Positions 5,589 through 9,577 of a DNA stretch of 9,577 bases are shown piece after piece. The notes beneath the pieces are model-generated. The model was given only the letters and a program-made list of their open reading frames with translations. It searched no databases and had not been told where the DNA came from. Each line of letters begins with the position of its first letter. The stretch's first letter is position 1. A program made the translations under genes and the position numbers. Origin of the DNA: CAWULT01 sp963923455 (GTDB taxonomy: Bacteria; Acidobacteriota; Vicinamibacteria; Vicinamibacterales; UBA2999); the NCBI GenBank assembly GCA_963923455.1, contig CAWULT010000154.1:1-9577 (forward strand), read 5' to 3'.

Positions 5589-7097
5589 TCAGACGATCAC
5601 TTCGAACGTGGCGTCCTCTTCGCCCTGCCGTGTCCGGCGCGCCTGCCGCCGGCGGGATTCGCCCTGGCCCTGCTGCTCCTGCGACGGGGCCTCGCCGTCC
5701 TCGTGTACCACGAACCGGCTGAGTTCCAACCCCTGCTCGGACAGCGCCTGCCGCAGTGACGACTCGTGGGACTCGAGCCAGTGCCGCACGGCCGGGACCT
5801 CGGCGTTGAAGGTGGCCGACACGCGGCCGTTCTCGACGCGGACGTCGATCGTGAGCGCGCCCAGGTGCTCGGGCCTGAGCTGTACGCGGGCCTCCCCTCC
5901 CCCTTGCAGCACCTGCATCCGCAGGGCCTGCACGATCTGTGGCGCCAGTTCCTCGCCCGCCGACACGCTGGCCCGGTGGGCGGCGGCCTGGGCCACCGTC
6001 GCGAGCTGCCGCGCGAACTCGCCGTGCAGCAGCATCGGGGCGGCCGATACCGCCACGCCCGGCGTCAGGCTGGGCCGGATTGCCCCCGGCACCCCGTCGC
6101 GTGACCCGCCGGCCTCGGCGCCGGAAGACTCACCCGCGCGGGCGCCGCCGATCTGGACCGCCGCCACGGCCGGAGACGGCCCCGAGGCCGCCGCACCGGA
6201 CGCGGCCTCGGGCACGATGGCGGGGCGGACGCTGCCCGTGGCCCGGACCGGCGGGCGCTGGGCGCCCTGCGGAGCCGGAGCCACCTCCGGCTCGGGCGAA
6301 TCCGCGGCTTCGGCCGTGATCCGGGCTCCCCGTGCGTCGAGCTGGCGCGCCTGCTCCGGGCGCACGTCGTGCGGCCCTTGCGCCGCGGACTGCTCGGGTG
6401 GACGCGGGTCCCGGCGCATGGGCTGAGCGTCCTCCGTCGTGGCCTCCGACTGCGCGTCTCGCAGCGCAGGCGCTGGTGCGGGGCGATCCCCCACGGGTGC
6501 AACGGGCGCCCCGTCGTCACCCGGGCGGCCCGGCGCTGCCGCGTGCTCGGTCGCCGGCCCGGGCACGACGGACGCAGCCGTCGCCTCGAGGGCCGGCGCC
6601 TCCGCCGGCGACGGCTCCGGCATCGGGACAGCCGCTGCGGCTGGTGTGGTCACGGGCGCGGCCGCCGGCGCCATCGATGGCGCGGCCTCCCCGACGCCGT
6701 CGGCATCGGCACCTTCCGCCCCGAGCGGCACTGCGACATCGGCGGCGACGCAAGGCTCGGGTACCCCGAGGCCGACAACGGCCGGCGCGGCCGTCGGCGC
6801 CTGCGGCGCCACCCACAGGGGCACTGCCACGGCAGCCTGGGGCGCGTCGTCCGCGGCGTCGTCGCCACGATCGGCGGGCGGAGCCGGGTCGTCGGCGTCG
6901 TCGCGAACGGCGCGGGACCCGGCCTTCGCCCCGGTCCGAGGCGCCTCGGGCCGGTCCGAGGCCCGCAGCGAATCGTCGACGAGCGAGGCGAACGGATCGG
7001 TGTCCGGGCCGTCGCCGGCATCGGTCCGGCGGGCGCCGCCAGGCGCCGCCCGGTCCAGCGGAAGGCCCGGAGTCGACACGTGCACGGTCTGCAGCAT
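5589..7097 (-). CDS. fliK: Flagellar hook-length control protein FliK
   Basis: Secreted molecular ruler that measures the hook and triggers the FlhB specificity switch. It has 502 residues. Residues 1 to about 340 are a low-complexity Ala/Pro/Gly/Asp-rich region, as expected for the extended ruler part. The C-terminal Flg_hook domain lies at about 388-468, with VQLRPEHLGALTIDV (405-419), then VSATFNAE and a final RFVVHED. A 35-residue charged tail follows, with a Gln/Glu-rich part and a basic patch (RRRQARRTR near 482-490). The start, ATG 7097, is six bases after the flgE stop with no strong ribosome site. The gene follows flgE here, whereas in many bacteria it precedes flgD. The call rests mainly on the C-terminal domain and context. 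Confidence 0.93.
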   Translation of the reverse strand: MLQTVHVSTPGLPLDRAAPGGARRTDAGDGPDTDPFASLVDDSLRASDRPEAPRTGAKAGSRAVRDDADDPAPPADRGDDAADDAPQAAVAVPLWVAPQAPTAAPAVVGLGVPEPCVAADVAVPLGAEGADADGVGEAAPSMAPAAAPVTTPAAAAVPMPEPSPAEAPALEATAASVVPGPATEHAAAPGRPGDDGAPVAPVGDRPAPAPALRDAQSEATTEDAQPMRRDPRPPEQSAAQGPHDVRPEQARQLDARGARITAEAADSPEPEVAPAPQGAQRPPVRATGSVRPAIVPEAASGAAASGPSPAVAAVQIGGARAGESSGAEAGGSRDGVPGAIRPSLTPGVAVSAAPMLLHGEFARQLATVAQAAAHRASVSAGEELAPQIVQALRMQVLQGGGEARVQLRPEHLGALTIDVRVENGRVSATFNAEVPAVRHWLESHESSLRQALSEQGLELSRFVVHEDGEAPSQEQQGQGESRRRQARRTRQGEEDATFEVIV

Positions 7098-7103
7098 CGT
7101 CGC

Positions 7104-8402
7104 TTACCGCTTGAGGTTCAGCGTATCGAGCAGCAGCTCGTCGGAGACGGTGATCGTCTTCGAGTTCGCCTGATAGCCGCGCTGCGCGAGGATCATCTGG
7201 GTGAACTGCTGGGCCATGTCGACGTTCGACTGTTCGAGCGCCGAACCGACGAGCGTGCCGCGGCCGCCGGTGCCTGGAGAGCCGGTGTTCGGCACGCCCG
7301 ACGCCTCGCTCTCGCCGTAACGGTTCGAGCCCATCTTCACGAGGCCCTTGTTGTTGTTGAAACTCGCCAGCGCCAGCTTGCCGACGGCCACCGTCTGGCC
7401 GGCGCCGAAGGTGGCCATGATCGATCCGTCGACGTTGATGCTGATCGCGTCGATCTTGCCGGCCGCGTTGCCGTTCTGGCCGAGCGACGACGTGGCCGAC
7501 GGCGACGCGTAGCCAGTCAGCGACACCACGCCCTGGGCGTCGACCAGATCCCACGTGAGCGTGCCGCCGTCGGCGCCGTTCGCCCAGCTCGGCCCGCTGA
7601 AGGTGACGTCGGTGATCGGCGTGCCCGGCAGACTCCCGCCCCCGGTCGCCGGCGCCGCCGCGGCCACCACCTGCACCGCGCCGAGCGCGTCGAAGGTGAC
7701 CGACCCGGTCGCCAGCGAGTACGGCGTCGCCTGCGCCGGCGTCACCTCGTCGCCGGGTACGGTGATGTCGAAGTCCCAGCCCGTGGCGGAGCGGGTGTAC
7801 GACACGGTCATCACGTGCGTGGCGCCGAGGGCGTCGTAGACCTGGATCGGCGACTCGAAGGTCGCGCCGACCGGCGCGTTCACGTCGAGGTTCGACGTCG
7901 TCCGGAAGAGCGAGGTCGGCGTCGGCGCGCGCAGCACGCCGGCCGGCACGATGATGTCGCTCAGCGCGCCGTTGGCCACGATCTCGCCCGTGGCGGCATC
8001 GGTCTGCGTGTAGCCCTGCACCGTCAGGCCATCCGGGGTCACGAGCGCGCCGTCCTTGTTCAGGCTGAAATTGCCGGCCCGCGTGTAGAACACGCCGCCA
8101 TCCGGGTTCTTGACGACGAAGAACCCGTTGCCCTGGATCGCCGCGTTGGTGGCCTCACCGGTCGCCTCGATCGCGCCCTGGTTGTAGACGGGCGACATCT
8201 GCCCCACCACCACGCCGAGGCCGACCTGCATCGGGTTGATGCTCGATCCGCCGGTCGACTGGCTGACCAGGTCCATGAAGCTCACCGAGCTGGCCTTGAA
8301 CCCGATCGTGTTGATGTTCGACAGGTTGTTGCCGATGACGTTCAAGTACACCGAATTGGCGTTCAGGCCCGAGAGGCCCGCCGAGAAAGAACCTACTGCC
8401 AT
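7104..8402 (-). CDS. flgE: Flagellar hook protein FlgE
   Basis: Structural subunit of the hook, the universal joint between rod and filament, exported through the gate encoded downstream. It has 432 residues. The N-terminal rod-type helix motif is at about 5-36 (LSGLNANSVYLNVIGNNLSN, then INTIGFK). The next conserved block is AIQGNGFFVV (88-97), with FYTRAGNFSLNKDG following. The middle (about 165-330) is the variable, Gly/Ala/Thr-rich outer domain. The C-terminal helix motif covers about 388-432 (LEQSNVDMAQQFTQMILAQR, then GYQANSKTI and LLDTLNLKR). The start ATG 8402 is supported by AAGGAG five bases upstream. This distinguishes FlgE from FlgG/FlgF, which are shorter and differ at the C-terminal helix. 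Confidence 0.96.
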   Translation of the reverse strand: MAVGSFSAGLSGLNANSVYLNVIGNNLSNINTIGFKASSVSFMDLVSQSTGGSSINPMQVGLGVVVGQMSPVYNQGAIEATGEATNAAIQGNGFFVVKNPDGGVFYTRAGNFSLNKDGALVTPDGLTVQGYTQTDAATGEIVANGALSDIIVPAGVLRAPTPTSLFRTTSNLDVNAPVGATFESPIQVYDALGATHVMTVSYTRSATGWDFDITVPGDEVTPAQATPYSLATGSVTFDALGAVQVVAAAAPATGGGSLPGTPITDVTFSGPSWANGADGGTLTWDLVDAQGVVSLTGYASPSATSSLGQNGNAAGKIDAISINVDGSIMATFGAGQTVAVGKLALASFNNNKGLVKMGSNRYGESEASGVPNTGSPGTGGRGTLVGSALEQSNVDMAQQFTQMILAQRGYQANSKTITVSDELLLDTLNLKR

Positions 8403-8407
8403 AGCGT

Positions 8408-8413
8408 CTCCTT
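8408..8413 (-). promoter_or_regulatory. Strong ribosome binding site of flgE
   Basis: AAGGAG on the minus strand, five bases before the flgE ATG at 8402. It is the best Shine-Dalgarno match in the window, which fits the high copy number of hook subunits. Confidence 0.7.
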
Positions 8414-8423
8414 CGTCTCGCGA

Positions 8424-8720
8424 TCAGGCGCGCAGCGAGCCCGACGACGTCGAGCCGGTCTGTTCCTGGGAAGTCGTCGACGGCACACCCATCGCGGTGG
8501 CCATCCTGCCGAGCGTGCTCTGGATCTGCGTCAACTGCTCGAGCGAACTGAACTGCGCCAGCTGGGCGATGAACTCGCCGTCGGCCTGCGGCTGCAGCGG
8601 GTTCTGGTGGCCCAGCTGCGTCACCAGGAGCTGCAGGAACGCGTTGCGATCCAGTCCCTTCATGCCGGCCGGCGCGGCCGCCGACTCACTGCCGCTGCTG
8701 CCCGAAATCGGATTCGTCAC
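8424..8720 (-). CDS. flgD: Hook-capping protein FlgD, short form (N-terminal domain only)
   Basis: Scaffold protein that caps the growing hook. It has 98 residues from GTG 8720, which overlaps the fliJ stop as GTGA and has GAGGAG six bases upstream. A much longer upstream extension of the frame is only fliJ and fliI in another frame. The conserved N-terminal FlgD block spans about 24-62: LDRNAFLQLLVTQLGHQNPL, then EFIAQLAQFSSLEQL. After about residue 80 there is only a Ser/Thr/Gln-rich tail. The C-terminal FlgD domains found in enterobacterial FlgD (~230 aa) are absent, as in some other short FlgD such as that of Bacillus. The stop is followed 21 bases later by flgE, so this is not a frameshifted remnant with coding sequence after it. 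Confidence 0.92.
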   Translation of the reverse strand: MTNPISGSSGSESAAAPAGMKGLDRNAFLQLLVTQLGHQNPLQPQADGEFIAQLAQFSSLEQLTQIQSTLGRMATAMGVPSTTSQEQTGSTSSGSLRA

Positions 8721-9190
8721 AGTGCACTCCTCGCCATGAGCTCCCGCGAGGCGGCGACGAACCGCATCGTGGCGAGCGCATCGGCCTCTCGTTGTTCCTG
8801 TCCGCGGGCTGCCTCGTCCCAGGCCTCCCGCGCCTTCTCCTTGAGCCGTTCGAGCGCCTCGAGCCGCTGCCGCGCCGCGTCGCGGGCGGCCATCGCCCGT
8901 TCGACCGCGGCCCGCCGATCGGCCACGCCGGCGGCCAGCGCGTCGCGCGACCGTTCCAGCCTGGCAATCCAAACGCGGTGCCACTCGATCGTCGCGACGG
9001 TCACCGCGCGGGCCATCGCGGACTGTGCACCGAGGTGCGCGTCGGCCAGTTCGCGGAGCGACTCCTGGTATTTCTGCTGCGCCGCGTGAAATTCCATCTC
9101 CGCCGTCGCCAGTGCGCGGCGGCTCGCGTCGAACTCGCGCTGCCGCAGATCCAGTGCAGGCTGCGCGCGAAACGTGAACGTCTTGGGCAT
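8717..9190 (-). CDS. fliJ: Flagellar export chaperone/escort FliJ
   Basis: Coiled-coil protein that sits in the FliI hexamer, links it to FlhA and recycles export chaperones. The chosen start, ATG 9190, gives 157 residues beginning MPKTFTFRAQPALDLRQRE, the typical FliJ N-terminus (F-x-F-R-x-x-x-L-D). An upstream ATG at 9256 would add 22 residues from inside fliI in another frame and is less likely. GGAGG lies ten bases upstream. The whole protein is charged and Ala/Arg/Glu-rich, consistent with two long helices forming an antiparallel coiled coil. It starts two bases after the fliI stop, and its stop overlaps the flgD start. Sequence conservation in FliJ is low, so position after fliI is a main support. 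Confidence 0.92.
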   Translation of the reverse strand: MPKTFTFRAQPALDLRQREFDASRRALATAEMEFHAAQQKYQESLRELADAHLGAQSAMARAVTVATIEWHRVWIARLERSRDALAAGVADRRAAVERAMAARDAARQRLEALERLKEKAREAWDEAARGQEQREADALATMRFVAASRELMARSAL

Positions 9191-9192
9191 GA

Positions 9193-9577
9193 TCAGAGCG
9201 CCTCCAGCGCTGCTGTCGCGTCCGCCATTCCGCACAGGGTGTCGGATGGCTGACACAGGAACTGCTCGATCGCCTCGCCGCGGGCGCGCGCCTCGTCAAC
9301 GCGCGGGTTGGCCCCGGGCACGTAGGCGCCGACGCTGACGAGGTCGTCGGTGTCGCGGATGGCGGCCATCCACGCCCGCACCTGGCCCGCCTTGTCGCGG
9401 TGGCGCGGGTCGACGACGTCCGGCATCGTGCGGCTGACGCTGTGCAGGACGTCGATCGCGGGGTAGTGGTTCTTCGCCGCCAGGTCCCGCGACAGCACGA
9501 TGTGGCCGTCGAGGATCGACCGCACGGCATCGGCGATCGGTTCGTTGTGGTCGTCGCCGTCGACGAGCACCGTGTAC
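9193..9577 (-). CDS. fliI: Flagellum-specific export ATPase FliI (3' end only)
   Basis: C-terminal part of the ATPase that energises delivery of export substrates. The frame is open at the window edge; about 127 codons are visible of roughly 440 expected, starting YTVLVDGDD. Recognisable blocks are HNEPIADAVRSILDGHIVLS and HYPAIDVLHSVSRTMPDVV, which are diagnostic of FliI/SctN ATPases, followed by the C-terminal helical domain (VRAWMAAIRDTDDLVSVGAY, then EQFLCQPSD). The Walker A and B motifs lie outside the window. Flagellar rather than virulence-type identity follows from fliJ, flgD and flgE immediately downstream. Its TGA is two bases before the fliJ ATG. Confidence 0.97.
   Translation of the reverse strand, partial: YTVLVDGDDHNEPIADAVRSILDGHIVLSRDLAAKNHYPAIDVLHSVSRTMPDVVDPRHRDKAGQVRAWMAAIRDTDDLVSVGAYVPGANPRVDEARARGEAIEQFLCQPSDTLCGMADATAALEAL

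Noticed and set aside
6668..6683. Perfect 16-bp palindrome GCGCCATCGATGGCGC inside fliK
   Set aside because: It lies in the Ala/Pro-rich low-complexity part of fliK, where GC-rich codon repeats readily give palindromes; there is no promoter or gene boundary nearby.
6517..7554. 345-codon minus-strand frame overlapping fliK and flgE
   Set aside because: Arg-rich out-of-frame reading of fliK and flgE with no domain.
6369..9089. 906-codon open frame on the plus strand, antisense to fliK, flgE, flgD and fliJ
   Set aside because: It is Arg/His/Gly-rich with no recognisable domain and lies opposite clear genes. Long antisense frames are expected in GC-rich DNA with strong codon bias.
1..9577. CRISPR array, tRNA/rRNA gene, insertion sequence, phage or defence genes
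   Set aside because: I found no direct repeats with spacers, RNA gene structure, transposase or other mobile genes; all sizeable frames are accounted for by flagellar genes.

Overview
The window is a contiguous block of a flagellar export and basal-body operon, read entirely on the minus strand. In transcription order (high to low coordinates) the genes are fliI (3' end only), fliJ, flgD, flgE, fliK, a 207-bp gap, then fliL, fliN, fliO, fliP, fliQ, fliR, flhB and flhA (5' part, about 530 of an expected ~690 codons). Base composition is very GC-rich (by eye about 70%), with strong codon bias. That bias explains the very long spurious open frames on the plus strand. The host is a motile or flagellum-encoding high-GC bacterium. 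An acidobacterium (Vicinamibacteria-like) would fit, but I infer this only weakly from composition and protein style; no phylogenetic marker is present.

Layout. Bases 7104-9577 hold the upstream half: the export ATPase FliI, its escort FliJ, the short hook-cap protein FlgD, the hook protein FlgE and the hook-length regulator FliK (5589-7097). Bases 5382-5588 are non-coding and hold a strong GC-rich hairpin just after fliK and a second small hairpin just before fliL. Bases 1-5381 hold FliL, the small C-ring protein FliN, and the export gate FliO, FliP, FliQ, FliR, FlhB and FlhA.

How the genes work together. FliI and FliJ deliver substrates to the gate (FliPQR core, FlhB and FlhA). FlgD caps and FlgE builds the hook, and FliK with FlhB switches export specificity when the hook reaches length. 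FliN is part of the C-ring that docks the ATPase complex and controls rotation. FliL sits in the inner membrane beside the stators. Nearly all junctions are overlapping or separated by a few bases (three GTGA and one ATGA stop/start overlaps), so translation is probably coupled.

This is a recognisable flagellar system and I do not see a new one. The points worth a second look are the absence of fliM between fliL and fliN, fliK placed after flgE, a FlgD reduced to its N-terminal domain, a FliP without a signal peptide and with an altered methionine-gasket segment, and the structured fliK-fliL gap.
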